Source: Rhodospirillaceae bacterium (GTDB lineage: Bacteria; Pseudomonadota; Alphaproteobacteria; UBA8366; GCA-2717185). Taken from it: a stretch of DNA of 31,985 nucleotides. A program made the position numbers and the translations under genes. Below are positions 17,096 to 24,568 of the stretch, piece by piece. Numbering within the stretch: position 1 is the stretch's first letter; each line of letters begins with the position of its first letter. Location of the stretch: assembly GCA_002717185.1 (NCBI GenBank), contig PBDC01000058.1, positions 8,850 to 40,834 on the forward strand, written 5' to 3'. The notes beneath the pieces are model-generated. The model was not told where the DNA came from. It saw only the letters and a list, made by a program, of their open reading frames with translations, and did not search any database.

Positions 17096-18544
17096 TCAGT
17101 TCCGCCAGAAAGAGGGAAGGAGAAGGACCAGGACGGTGAACAGTTCCAGTCGCCCCAGGAGCATACCAAGCGAAAGTAACCACTTTGCCGTATCGGGTAG
17201 ATTGGCGAATGTACTCGACGGCCCAATGACCGGACCAAGGCCCGGGCCAACATTAGAGATCGCCGTCGCCGCCCCGGACGCCGCAGTTAGAAAATCAAGG
17301 CCAAGCATGCCCAGTCCAACCGCAATGAAACCGAAGGCAACAACATAAAGGAAGAAAAAGCCCATGACCGACGTGGTGACTTCTTCTGGAATCGGGCGCT
17401 TATTGTAATAGGGGATAAAGACGCCGTGTGGCTGCAACAGACGGCGCATCTGGCACCGCGCGGTGGCGTACAGAACCTGAAAGCGGAATACCTTGATACC
17501 GCAGGTCGTCGATCCAGCACACCCACCGACAAACATAAGGAAGAATAAAAGCGCCAGTGGAAACGAACCCCAGGCGCTAAAATCAACCGTCGAATAGCCT
17601 GTACCAGTAATAACCGAGACGACGTTGAACGCCGCAAGCTGCAACGCCGCTGGTATATCGTTGTGTTCAAAACGCAAGAGCCAGAGCGTCACGGACCCAA
17701 CGCCGAGCGCAACAATAACCAGGAACCAGCGTACCTGGCTGTCACGAAGCAATCCGGCCGGACGGCCCCGGATTACCTGCAGATACAGCACGAAGGGCAG
17801 ACTTCCGATTAGCATGAAACAAGTCGCGGTCATATCAATACGCGCATCGCCGAAAAACCCCAGCGATGCGTCGTGAGTAGAAAAACCACCCGTCGCTATA
17901 GTCGTCATAGCATGCGCCATGGCATCAAAACCGGTCATTCCAAAAAGCCAATAGATGAGAGCGCAGAGCAAAGTCAATCCAACATAAATCACCGCAATCG
18001 CCGTCACGATCTGCGCCGCCCGGGGCATCACTTTGTCGGAGGTATCGGAGGATTCCATGCGGAACAGTTGCATGCCGCCGACCTGCAGCAATGGCAGAAT
18101 AGAAATCGCCATGGCGATGATACCAATGCCGCCTAGCCATTGCAGCAGCGCCCGCCACAAGAGGATACCGGGCTTGGTCTGATCCAGCCCAATGATTACG
18201 GTCGATCCCGTAGTGGTGAGACCGCTCATCGCCTCAAAGAAGGCGTCTGTATAGGACAGACCGAGATCGGCGAATACAAATGGCAATGCGGCGACCCCGG
18301 GCATTAGCACCCAACTCAAAGTCGTTAGGACGAACGCTTGACGGAGCGAGAGATTGCGCACGTTGTTACGCGTCGTCAGTACCAGCATCACGCCGATGAT
18401 CAGGGTCAGCGCTGCGCCGGTCGCGAAGACCTGCCATTCTTGATTACCGACAGCCAAGTCGGCCGCGGCCGGCACGGACATTGCTACCGCTAGGGTCGAC
18501 ATTAGTATGCCGATGATAAACAGAACGGGACGAAAGTCGATCAA
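17096..18544 (-). CDS. trkH: TrkH-family potassium uptake channel subunit
   Basis: The 482-residue polytopic membrane protein has four M1-P-M2 units. The filter-like P-loops are readable: GLTTTGSTVI, TIATGGFSTHD, VITGTGYSTVD and AISNVGPGLGPV. KVFRFQVLYATARCQMRRL is the cytoplasmic linker seen in TrkH. With a TrkA regulator, not found here, it imports K+. The start appears to be TTG (18544-18542), because MIDFRPVLF is the usual TrkH opening. No ATG or GTG fits before an upstream stop, and the next ATG (18502) would remove part of the first helix. No strong ribosome site is visible. The next gene starts 4 nt after its stop. Confidence 0.92.
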   Translation of the reverse strand: MIDFRPVLFIIGILMSTLAVAMSVPAAADLAVGNQEWQVFATGAALTLIIGVMLVLTTRNNVRNLSLRQAFVLTTLSWVLMPGVAALPFVFADLGLSYTDAFFEAMSGLTTTGSTVIIGLDQTKPGILLWRALLQWLGGIGIIAMAISILPLLQVGGMQLFRMESSDTSDKVMPRAAQIVTAIAVIYVGLTLLCALIYWLFGMTGFDAMAHAMTTIATGGFSTHDASLGFFGDARIDMTATCFMLIGSLPFVLYLQVIRGRPAGLLRDSQVRWFLVIVALGVGSVTLWLLRFEHNDIPAALQLAAFNVVSVITGTGYSTVDFSAWGSFPLALLFFLMFVGGCAGSTTCGIKVFRFQVLYATARCQMRRLLQPHGVFIPYYNKRPIPEEVTTSVMGFFFLYVVAFGFIAVGLGMLGLDFLTAASGAATAISNVGPGLGPVIGPSSTFANLPDTAKWLLSLGMLLGRLELFTVLVLLLPSFWRN

Positions 18545-18635
18545 CGGGCGAACCGATCAGTTAAATCCGTGCCAATCAGCGTTCAGGCGCCGACAGTATT
18601 CCTACCGAATTTCTGATTTGTCCAGCTTTAGAGCA

Positions 18636-19274
18636 TTAATGCCCCGACTGGTTAGGAGAACCTATCATCGACAGAAATTCGCGTCGGGTAGTTGGGTCGT
18701 CCCGCAAAACGCCCAGCATTCGACTAGTCACCATGCCAACACCGGACTTGTGCACGCCGCGGGTCGTCATGCATTGGTGGCTCGCCTCGATGACAACGGC
18801 GACCCCCTTCGGCTTCAACACCCCATCAATGGCATTCGCTATTTGCGCTGTCATTTTCTCTTGTATTTGCAGTCGTTTGGCGAACGCGTCTACCACTCGG
18901 GCCAGTTTGCTTATACCAATCACCCGCTTATCCGGCAGATAACCGATATGTGCGCAGCCTATAATAGGCACCATGTGGTGTTCACAATGAGACTCAAATC
19001 GAATTTCGCGCAGCACGATCAGTTCGTCATAGCCACCCGTTTCCTCGAATGTCCGCGATAGCAGGTCCGTCGGATCGAGTTGGTAGCCTGTGTAGAATTC
19101 TTCGAAAGAGCGCACGACCCGACCAGGTGTGTCAAGCAATCCTTCGCGTGCCGGATTGTCCCCAGCCCAGCGAATCAGGGTCCGGACCGCGGCTTCCGCC
19201 TCTGCACGGCTTGGCCGTTTCGTTTCATTTTCGTCGACCGGATTGCCAAAGTCGACACCATCAGGTGCGTTCAA
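18636..19274 (-). CDS. folE: GTP cyclohydrolase I
   Basis: This is a 212-residue FolE with the zinc and catalytic residues intact: Cys97, His99 and His100 in SHCEHHMVP, and Cys168 in [18 protein letters not shown] and [11 protein letters not shown] are further family blocks. It converts GTP to 7,8-dihydroneopterin triphosphate, the first step of folate synthesis and a source for queuosine-type pathways. It lies 38 nt after apaG and about 90 nt before trkH on the same strand. The genes are not functionally linked, so this is likely a housekeeping run, not a pathway operon. Confidence 0.96.
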   Translation of the reverse strand: MNAPDGVDFGNPVDENETKRPSRAEAEAAVRTLIRWAGDNPAREGLLDTPGRVVRSFEEFYTGYQLDPTDLLSRTFEETGGYDELIVLREIRFESHCEHHMVPIIGCAHIGYLPDKRVIGISKLARVVDAFAKRLQIQEKMTAQIANAIDGVLKPKGVAVVIEASHQCMTTRGVHKSGVGMVTSRMLGVLRDDPTTRREFLSMIGSPNQSGH

Positions 19275-19312
19275 TTCGCTCCCCCCATATTTCCGTAGGC
19301 GATGCGCTGCAG

Positions 19313-19705
19313 TCAGTTCAACTGAACCCGCTGGTGCGGACTATCGAGTGAAAATGCCGGTATCGCCACGTCGAACATCCGGCCATCCGCACCTTCCATC
19401 TCATAGGTGCCAACCATGATGCCCGACGCTGTGGTCAGCGGCGCCCCGCTCGTATATTGGAACGAGTCGCCTGGCCCGAGGACCGGTTGCTCGCCGACAA
19501 CGCCTGGCCCCTGTACTTCTTCGACTTGACCAACCGCGTTGGTAATCCGCCAGAACCTGTTACGAAGTTGGACCGTTTCAACACTCATATTCTCGATTGA
19601 GATCTGATAAGCCCAGACATAATGGTTTTCGTCCGGCGACGACTGGTCCTCCAGGAAAAACGGCTTAACCAACACCTTGATGCCATCGGTAACCGCTTCG
19701 TACAT
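19313..19705 (-). CDS. apaG: ApaG (Co2+/Mg2+ efflux-associated, DUF525 fold)
   Basis: The 130-residue product is the usual ApaG length. It has the beta-sandwich signatures [65 protein letters not shown] and a closing [12 protein letters not shown]. ApaG is linked genetically to Co2+ resistance and Mg2+ efflux in enterobacteria, but its molecular role is not established. The start at 19705 has GAAGGGA 7-8 nt upstream. The ORF is open for 44 more codons, which do not look like ApaG. A possible promoter lies about 320 nt upstream, so the gene has an unusually long leader or a small gene in front of it. Confidence 0.93.
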   Translation of the reverse strand: MYEAVTDGIKVLVKPFFLEDQSSPDENHYVWAYQISIENMSVETVQLRNRFWRITNAVGQVEEVQGPGVVGEQPVLGPGDSFQYTSGAPLTTASGIMVGTYEMEGADGRMFDVAIPAFSLDSPHQRVQLN

Positions 19706-20145
19706 CGATCGTCCCTTCAAGGTCATATTGCCTATATCCATATTGGAATGCAGCGACTTATTGTCCAGCGCCGCGACCCTAGCACCCTGCCACCGGTTGA
19801 AACAACAATTCGACCCGCCAGTTCTGAGATTCCACAATACCGTCTTTCGTTATAATCCATAATTGGTTTTCGCCGACCACCGCAGTCCCAACACGATCAG
19901 AGACACCCTGGCCTCGATTAGGACATGCTGCCCAACGCAACGAGCGCGTGCCTTCCCAAAAGGCAACGGCACCGCCTCGTCTGGCCAATTGTCAAGTACC
20001 GAACGCCTGACAGACTGACCAAAATTATATCTCTAAATTTACAGTCCATACCCATCTCTGGGATCAGTTCTCAGCCTCGTTAAGCATCAAGAGTTTTTTG
20101 GAGAAATAGGTATTCGTTGCGGCGTTTTCGAGAAAAATTAGACAA
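19706..20145. other. 440-nt apaG leader / intergenic region
   Basis: There is no confident gene. On the minus strand a 69-codon ORF (19988-19779, TTG start) ends in [20 protein letters not shown] and more, which looks protein-like but has no ribosome site and no family I know. It could be a remnant or a chance ORF. A TATAAT at 20029-20024 on the minus strand suggests transcription into apaG from here. Confidence 0.35.
20024..20029 (-). promoter_or_regulatory. Possible -10 element (TATAAT) upstream of apaG-folE
   Basis: A perfect TATAAT on the minus strand lies in an AT-rich patch downstream of the MaoC-type gene. The bases that follow (TTTGGT) are the same as after the -10 at 8393. The -35 region is weak. 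If used, the leader to apaG would be about 310 nt. Confidence 0.35.
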
Positions 20146-20634
20146 TCAGGCACCCATCTTACCTAGCCGGAGCAAGTATTTTTGCATACCTTCCATGACC
20201 AGTTCACCATGCTGATTGTGAATTGTGGACTGAATAGTCAAGACGCCCGTATTGCGTTGCGGTGTCAGCTCGGTCACGGTCAACAGCGGATACAGTGTGT
20301 CGCCCAAATAGACAGGCTTCAGAAACCGGGACGATTGTTCGAGAAAGCCAATTAGCGATGGTCCAACGACGAACGGGAACATGCCCGCACCGGCCGCTGA
20401 CTGAATGACAACCTGGAAACCATGCGCCAACATATTCTCGTGCCCGTGCCGCCTACAATATTCAATATCGTAATGGATCGGATGATTATCCCCGGAGGCC
20501 GACTGGAACGACGCGAATAGCCCGCCGGTCATGGTGCGGGATGGGATGTAGAATTCCTGGCCGACTTTAAGCTGCTCGAATGTCAGGGCGAGGCCGGGGT
20601 CATGTTTTTCCGGCGAAAACGCAGCTGTGGGCAT
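20146..20634 (-). CDS. MaoC-family hot-dog dehydratase/hydratase
   Basis: This is a 162-residue single hot-dog domain. The hydratase-2-like motif is present as DNHPIHYDIEYCRRHGHENMLAHG, split here as NHPIHYD and then MLAHG, with the catalytic Asn/Asp-x-x-His arrangement intact. The opening FEQLKVGQEFYIPSRTMT is typical of the MaoC acyl-CoA (R)-hydratase group. AAAGGAA sits about 8 nt before the ATG. It begins 20 nt after the CoA-transferase stop, so the two are an operon. Together they could activate an acid to its CoA ester and hydrate or dehydrate it, for example in a C5-dicarboxylate or fatty-acid side route; the substrate is not known. Confidence 0.88.
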   Translation of the reverse strand: MPTAAFSPEKHDPGLALTFEQLKVGQEFYIPSRTMTGGLFASFQSASGDNHPIHYDIEYCRRHGHENMLAHGFQVVIQSAAGAGMFPFVVGPSLIGFLEQSSRFLKPVYLGDTLYPLLTVTELTPQRNTGVLTIQSTIHNQHGELVMEGMQKYLLRLGKMGA

Positions 20635-20654
20635 ATTGGAATTCCTTTACTTAC

Positions 20655-21833
20655 TCAAAGTTTAATTACGCCGCGCGACGCCATTGCTTTAATTTCCTTA
20701 TCCGAATAGCCGAGCCCGGCTAGAATTTGGCGGCTATGAGCACCAGCCAACGGCGCTTCAAACTTGGGATCGCCATCACGCGGTGGCGCAGTGCCAGGCA
20801 AGTGCACGATCGGCATGGGCCCCGCTTGAGGCTGTGTAACCATCGGGGCAAGTTTACTCGCCTGCACCTGCGGGTCTTCCAGCCAACTGCCTATATCGTT
20901 GATCGGGTTGGATAGCACGTCGTTCCCCCGGAATATGGCCGACCATTCCGCCGTCGTGCGCGACGCGAACACCGGGCGGATTAACGCCAACAGCTCGTCA
21001 AGGTTCTCTGCCCGCTTCGCGAAAGAGTCGAAGCGCGGATCGGTTGCCAGTTCTTGCCGCTCCAGGCAGCGGCAAATATCCATCCAATGCGCCTCCTTGA
21101 TCAACGTGACCGCGATCCAGCCATCCTGCGTCTCGTAGCTGCCCGCTGGTGCATTGGTGATGCTCTGTTCACCCGGCTCGATCGCGTGCTCGATTAGTTT
21201 CGGTGCCAGGAGGCCCGCCATACTCGACATCAAACTTATATCAATGAAGCAACCTTCGTGATTGTCGCGCCGAGCGTAGAGCGCTGCGGCAACAGACTGG
21301 AAAGCGTAAAGACCAGTAGTGTGATCGGCAACAATTACGCCCACCCGGTGCGGCATGCCGTCCTGCATCCCTTTGTTGACCGACATTAGACCAGAAAAAC
21401 TCTGCATGACTGTGTCGGTCGCTGGCCGGTCTATATAGGGCCCAGTCTGGCCGAAACCACTGACCGACACATAGATGACGCGCGGATTGTCCGTTTTGAT
21501 TTGCTCGTAGCCGAGACCCAGCTTCGCAGTAACGCCTGGTCTGCCGGCTTCGACAATGACGTCTACTCCCCCGGCAAGGCGTTGAGCAATCGCCTTGCCT
21601 TCATCGGATTTGAGGTCGAGCGCTAAATTCTTCTTGCCGAGATTGGGGACAATCGACAGCGAAGAATGATCACCGGTGGATTTCCCAACTCCGCGCACCC
21701 AGTCACCGTGCGGCGGCTCGATCTTCACCACTTCCGCCCCGTACTGGGCCAGTAGCATAGCGCAATAGGGCGCCGCATAGCCCTGACTAATTTCTAGGAC
21801 CTTGAGACCTTCATAAGGATGTTCATAGCTCAT
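20655..21833 (-). CDS. Family III CoA-transferase (CaiB/BaiF type)
   Basis: The 392-residue protein has the class III fold markers: EISQGYAAPYCAMLLAQYGAEVVKIEPP at the N-terminus, LDLKSDEGK, SGFGQTGPY, and the catalytic Asp170 in VADHTTGLYAFQS. The C-terminal SRQILAGLGYSDKEI is the usual end. These enzymes move CoA between carboxylic acids through a glutamyl/aspartyl anhydride. The acids cannot be assigned. A MaoC-type gene follows after 20 nt. The ATG at 21833 opens MSYEHPYEGLKVLE, but its ribosome site is weak. Confidence 0.92.
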   Translation of the reverse strand: MSYEHPYEGLKVLEISQGYAAPYCAMLLAQYGAEVVKIEPPHGDWVRGVGKSTGDHSSLSIVPNLGKKNLALDLKSDEGKAIAQRLAGGVDVIVEAGRPGVTAKLGLGYEQIKTDNPRVIYVSVSGFGQTGPYIDRPATDTVMQSFSGLMSVNKGMQDGMPHRVGVIVADHTTGLYAFQSVAAALYARRDNHEGCFIDISLMSSMAGLLAPKLIEHAIEPGEQSITNAPAGSYETQDGWIAVTLIKEAHWMDICRCLERQELATDPRFDSFAKRAENLDELLALIRPVFASRTTAEWSAIFRGNDVLSNPINDIGSWLEDPQVQASKLAPMVTQPQAGPMPIVHLPGTAPPRDGDPKFEAPLAGAHSRQILAGLGYSDKEIKAMASRGVIKL

Positions 21834-21908
21834 CGCTATGAGAATAGGCCATTAAGATTGCGGCACAAACCGCCTAGCGCGATGGTTTCGAACTTCACTA
21901 TCAGGACA

Positions 21909-22313
21909 CTAGCCCTTCTCGCGCGCCACGAGACCCTCGATTTCGCATACCCACGGTTGTACCGATCGAGTCCAGATCTGATTTATCGGTTTTAGCTGCG
22001 AGCTCTGTGTAACAGTGCCAGCGCGGATGCCATAGATTTTTTGGCCCTCGCCAACGCTGGTGCCATAGATCTGCGTCCCGCAATTTTCGCAGAATCCCAT
22101 CGCCCGCGGCATTCAGTTTTCCGCTATCTTGACGTAAACCTTCGGTTCACCAGACAGCATAATGAAGTTATCCTCATCCGCTCGGATCACCGTGCGAAAT
22201 GCCGAGCCCGACATTTTCTGACAGTCAGTACAGTGGCAGATCGTCATCGACTCGGGGTCGATCTCCGCCTCATAGGTCAAAGCACCGCAATGGCAACCGC
22301 CGTCGATTTTCAT
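21909..22313 (-). pseudogene. GFA-family (glutathione-dependent formaldehyde-activating-like) gene interrupted by one in-frame TGA
   Basis: From ATG 22313 (AGGAG about 10 nt upstream) the frame encodes GGCHCGALTYEAE (Cys7, Cys9), CHCTDCQKMSG (Cys26, 28, 31) and continues to KIAEN. Codon 67 is TGA (22115-22113), and the same frame then goes on with MPRAMGFCENCGTQIYG (Cys75, Cys78) to a TAG at 21909. The whole is 134 codons, the normal length for this zinc-binding family, and all zinc Cys are kept. The site usually holds Gly, so a GGA to TGA change would explain it. I read it as a recent nonsense mutation, but readthrough or a base-call error is possible. The function of most family members is unknown. 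Confidence 0.8.
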
Positions 22314-22495
22314 GAACTCAGTCTCCTCGTTAATCCGTCTGCAAAAGAGGATAACAGGGTTCGGCAGAAAGCGAACGCTCAGATCAAAGGTGTTCAAACC
22401 AGAACCGAAAAAGTCGCAGCTAAATTCGGAGCCGGGCCTAATGATTCTGCGCTACCGAACCGAGTTAGCGGAACTGTCGCCGCTGACACACGGTA

Positions 22496-22510
22496 ACCGG
22501 ATAATCCGGT
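22496..22510. repeat. Short perfect inverted repeat downstream of the radical SAM gene
   Basis: ACCGGAT, one A, then ATCCGGT form a 7-bp perfect inverted repeat 20 nt past the radical SAM stop codon. There is no T-run on either side, so it is a weak terminator at best. It could instead be a protein-binding site. Confidence 0.35.
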
Positions 22511-22529
22511 CTGCTTCGGCCTGAACGCC

Positions 22530-23495
22530 TCAGTCGATGCTGGCGCTGCAGGATCCACCACCAAGCACACAAAATTTGGCGCAGTGCGGATGGTTCAGCT
22601 TGACCGGGTTGGCGGCAGATTCAAGAGTCTCGCCGAAATCGAAAGAAGAATCGTAAGGCAGTAGGGTGCAGGGCACGACGACCGGTGTCACCGCCCCCTT
22701 GCGTTTGACCACCATTCGGGATGTCGCGCACATCATCGCAGACGGCGAAACGTTCAAGATATCCCAGCAGCTTTTGGTGATTTCCGGCACATCCTCCGTT
22801 TCGTCCATTTCCGGGAACAGCACTAATTGCTCAGGGTTCTGCGCATCGATCGGAATCGATTCCGCTGCGAAGAGCCGGCCAAACCCTTTCCGCATCGAGT
22901 CTTCGTCTTCGCCCCAGCAGGTGCGGCCTGCGACGTTCATCGCAACGCCAACTTTCGCAAGCCAGCGCAGGCCTAACAGCGTCTTTTCCCAACTGCGCTC
23001 ACCGCGCAGTATGTCATGCAGAGGTTGAGTGTAGTGATCAAGAGAGACCCTTGCAGTCAACCGGTCGCCGAAGCGGTAATACAAATCAGTGATCCGCTCG
23101 GCATGCTTCATCATCGGCCGCATAGCATTGGTCAGCACCAGACAACGAAGCCCGTTTTTCAGCACCGCTTCGATTATGTCAATGATTTCTGGGTTCATGA
23201 AGGGCTCACCGCCGGTAAAGGCGATCTCCCGTGTCGGCAGTTGCAATGCCACAATTTCCGCAAGATATGTGCGGACCTCCTGGGCCGATATATATACAAG
23301 GCTGTCGTTCTTCGGACTTGATTCGATATAGCAGTTGGAACAGGAAAGGTTGCATAGGGTGCCCGTGTTGAACCAAAGAGTCTCGAGTGACTCGAAATCA
23401 ACCGAGGCTCGGCGTTCACCGGTCGCTGTCATGTCTGGGTCTTGAAACTTCGCTGGATCTAGGGCCGGTCTAGACACCGGCGTGATTACGTTCAT
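22530..23495 (-). CDS. Radical SAM protein with Cys-rich C-terminus
   Basis: This 321-residue radical SAM enzyme has the [4Fe-4S] motif CNLSCSNCY (Cys48, 52, 55), the SAM-binding GGEPF (95-99), and later TIM-barrel strands (LVLTNAM, RVSLDHY). The C-terminus has conserved-looking Cys in MMCATSRM, VVPCTLLPYDSS and HCAKFCVLGGGSCS, which suggests an auxiliary iron-sulfur site of the SPASM-like kind. The start at 23495 has GAGG 5-6 nt upstream. The longer ORF start has no better signal. There is no operon partner except a doubtful short ORF upstream. I recognise the class, not the reaction. Confidence 0.88.
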   Translation of the reverse strand: MNVITPVSRPALDPAKFQDPDMTATGERRASVDFESLETLWFNTGTLCNLSCSNCYIESSPKNDSLVYISAQEVRTYLAEIVALQLPTREIAFTGGEPFMNPEIIDIIEAVLKNGLRCLVLTNAMRPMMKHAERITDLYYRFGDRLTARVSLDHYTQPLHDILRGERSWEKTLLGLRWLAKVGVAMNVAGRTCWGEDEDSMRKGFGRLFAAESIPIDAQNPEQLVLFPEMDETEDVPEITKSCWDILNVSPSAMMCATSRMVVKRKGAVTPVVVPCTLLPYDSSFDFGETLESAANPVKLNHPHCAKFCVLGGGSCSASID

Positions 23496-23524
23496 AAAAG
23501 CCTCACTCGTCGCGAGCGAATTCG

Positions 23525-23644
23525 TTAACAACACCAGAACCCCGCGCTGGTGAAAATGGGCGGACCCACCCACACAATACGTAAGAAGTGTTCTGCACGC
23601 TCTTGAATTCTCATGATCCGAATATTTTTGCGCTTTATCTGCAT
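23525..23644 (-). CDS. Doubtful 39-codon ORF just upstream of the radical SAM gene
   Basis: The ORF starts MQIKRKNIRIMR and ends PPIFTSAGFWCC, stopping 29 nt before the radical SAM start. AGGG lies about 8 nt before the first ATG. A short peptide next to a radical SAM gene can be a maturation substrate, but there is no known leader motif and no transporter or peptidase nearby. It may simply be leader sequence. Confidence 0.2.
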   Translation of the reverse strand: MQIKRKNIRIMRIQERAEHFLRIVWVGPPIFTSAGFWCC

Positions 23645-24258
23645 ACTAAAGGGCCCTATTGAAAGAAGCAGTGCTGGCCCAGCTCCAAATCGCACAAGGT
23701 ACACCCCTCCCACAAGGCGCTAAAGGTTTCGAAGGTGAGCTAATTGCTGACCGACACAAATAAAGAAACCCAATGATCGGGCGGATGGAGATCGTAGAAA
23801 CCAACCAGCGGTTCTCTTAAGAGGGAGCGATTAAACTCTCCAGGGGATGGGAAGAGGGACTGTTCAACCACCCTATGACACTAGAAGGCAATTTTTGCTG
23901 AAATGTTCTCAGAAGTTGGCATAAGACTGGTATCTGAAATGAAAATGGATGCATGTATCACGAGCACTTTATGTGGTCGTTTTTTTCAAGGTTCGTTCTC
24001 ACTGCTTCTGATTATTCCCAAACCTAATTTCTTCGCCTACTTATCAAAATTTTATATCTTAAATTCAATCAAAAGACGACTGTTTGTATAACGGGTAACC
24101 ACTGCAAGGGTGCTTTGTCGCCATACCAGCAGCTTCGTGATGCGCTTCGCTGACTGCTTTATGGCGGTAAACCTGATCGGGGGGCGGGCGGCCTGCACCT
24201 TACCAGCCTTAGTGTGGGCCTAATGTTTGCCTAACATCCGGAATTAAAAACTCCATGC
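23645..24258. other. Gene-poor region with an imperfect long hairpin at 24119-24166
   Basis: There is no credible protein gene, and base composition is AT-rich at 23930-24090. At 24119-24166 CGCCATA pairs with TATGGCG, and just inside it AGCAG pairs with CTGCT across a small bulge, enclosing a 21-nt loop. This could be part of a structured RNA or the end of a decayed element. The G-rich stretch after it (24179-24191) contrasts with its surroundings. CTCTTAAGAG at 23814 is a short palindrome. Confidence 0.4.
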
Positions 24259-24310
24259 AAAAAAAGCCCGACCTACTGAGGGGGTAGGGAGTTTGTGCTT
24301 TAGGTCGGGC
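24259..24310 (-). terminator. Rho-independent terminator (10-bp stem, T7)
   Basis: GCCCGACCTA pairs perfectly with TAGGTCGGGC and is followed directly by TTTTTTT on the minus strand. The loop is long (25 nt) and C-rich. It closes the sRNA candidate. It would also stop any read-through from the Sel1-repeat gene 260 nt upstream. Confidence 0.85.
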
Positions 24311-24351
24311 AGTTGATGGGAGAAGAGAGATTACATGGAAAACAACCATGT
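24259..24351 (-). ncRNA. Candidate trans-acting small RNA, about 93 nt, with anti-Shine-Dalgarno-like C-rich regions
   Basis: Read on the minus strand, a TG-extended TATAAA places +1 at 24351. The RNA would begin exactly with a hairpin, ACATGG (24351-24346), 7-nt loop, CCATGT (24338-24333). A single-stranded C/U-rich linker with CTCTCTTCTCCC follows. Next comes a 10-bp perfect stem, GCCCGACCTA (24310-24301) with TAGGTCGGGC (24275-24266), around a 25-nt loop that includes CTCCCTACCCCCTC, ending in seven T. The agreement of promoter, first hairpin and terminator is hard to get by chance. Exposed CCC/CUCC runs are typical of alphaproteobacterial sRNAs that pair with ribosome-binding sites, such as AbcR (alpha-r15) and the CCUCCUCCC-loop families. 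I cannot assign it to one. No ORF fits in it. Confidence 0.72.
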
Positions 24352-24357
24352 GACATC

Positions 24358-24385
24358 TTTATACCACATATCGTGACAAAATCAA
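24358..24385 (-). promoter_or_regulatory. Sigma-70 promoter of the sRNA candidate
   Basis: On the minus strand TTGATT (24385-24380), a 16-nt spacer, and TATAAA (24363-24358) preceded by TGG make an extended -10 promoter. Seven positions past the -10 end is 24351, the first base of the 5' hairpin. A second TTGACT lies 6 nt further upstream. Confidence 0.65.
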
Positions 24386-24568
24386 AGTCAAACACAATTT
24401 GTAGTTTTATTTGTACTCTAGAAGCTTTAGTCGCTGTGTGCTCAACACAAGAAATGCCACTCAATCCCCCTAAAATTTTGGTTTCATGCAGGCGCATACC
24501 AGCAACGACTTAGGAAAACACTATCAAAAATTGGGTTTGGGATTCAAAAAATGGGTGCGGGGGTGGAC

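Noticed and set aside
22041..22496. 151-codon plus-strand ORF over the GFA gene
   Set aside because: The opposite strand has a full zinc-binding family match apart from one stop; this frame has no recognisable features.
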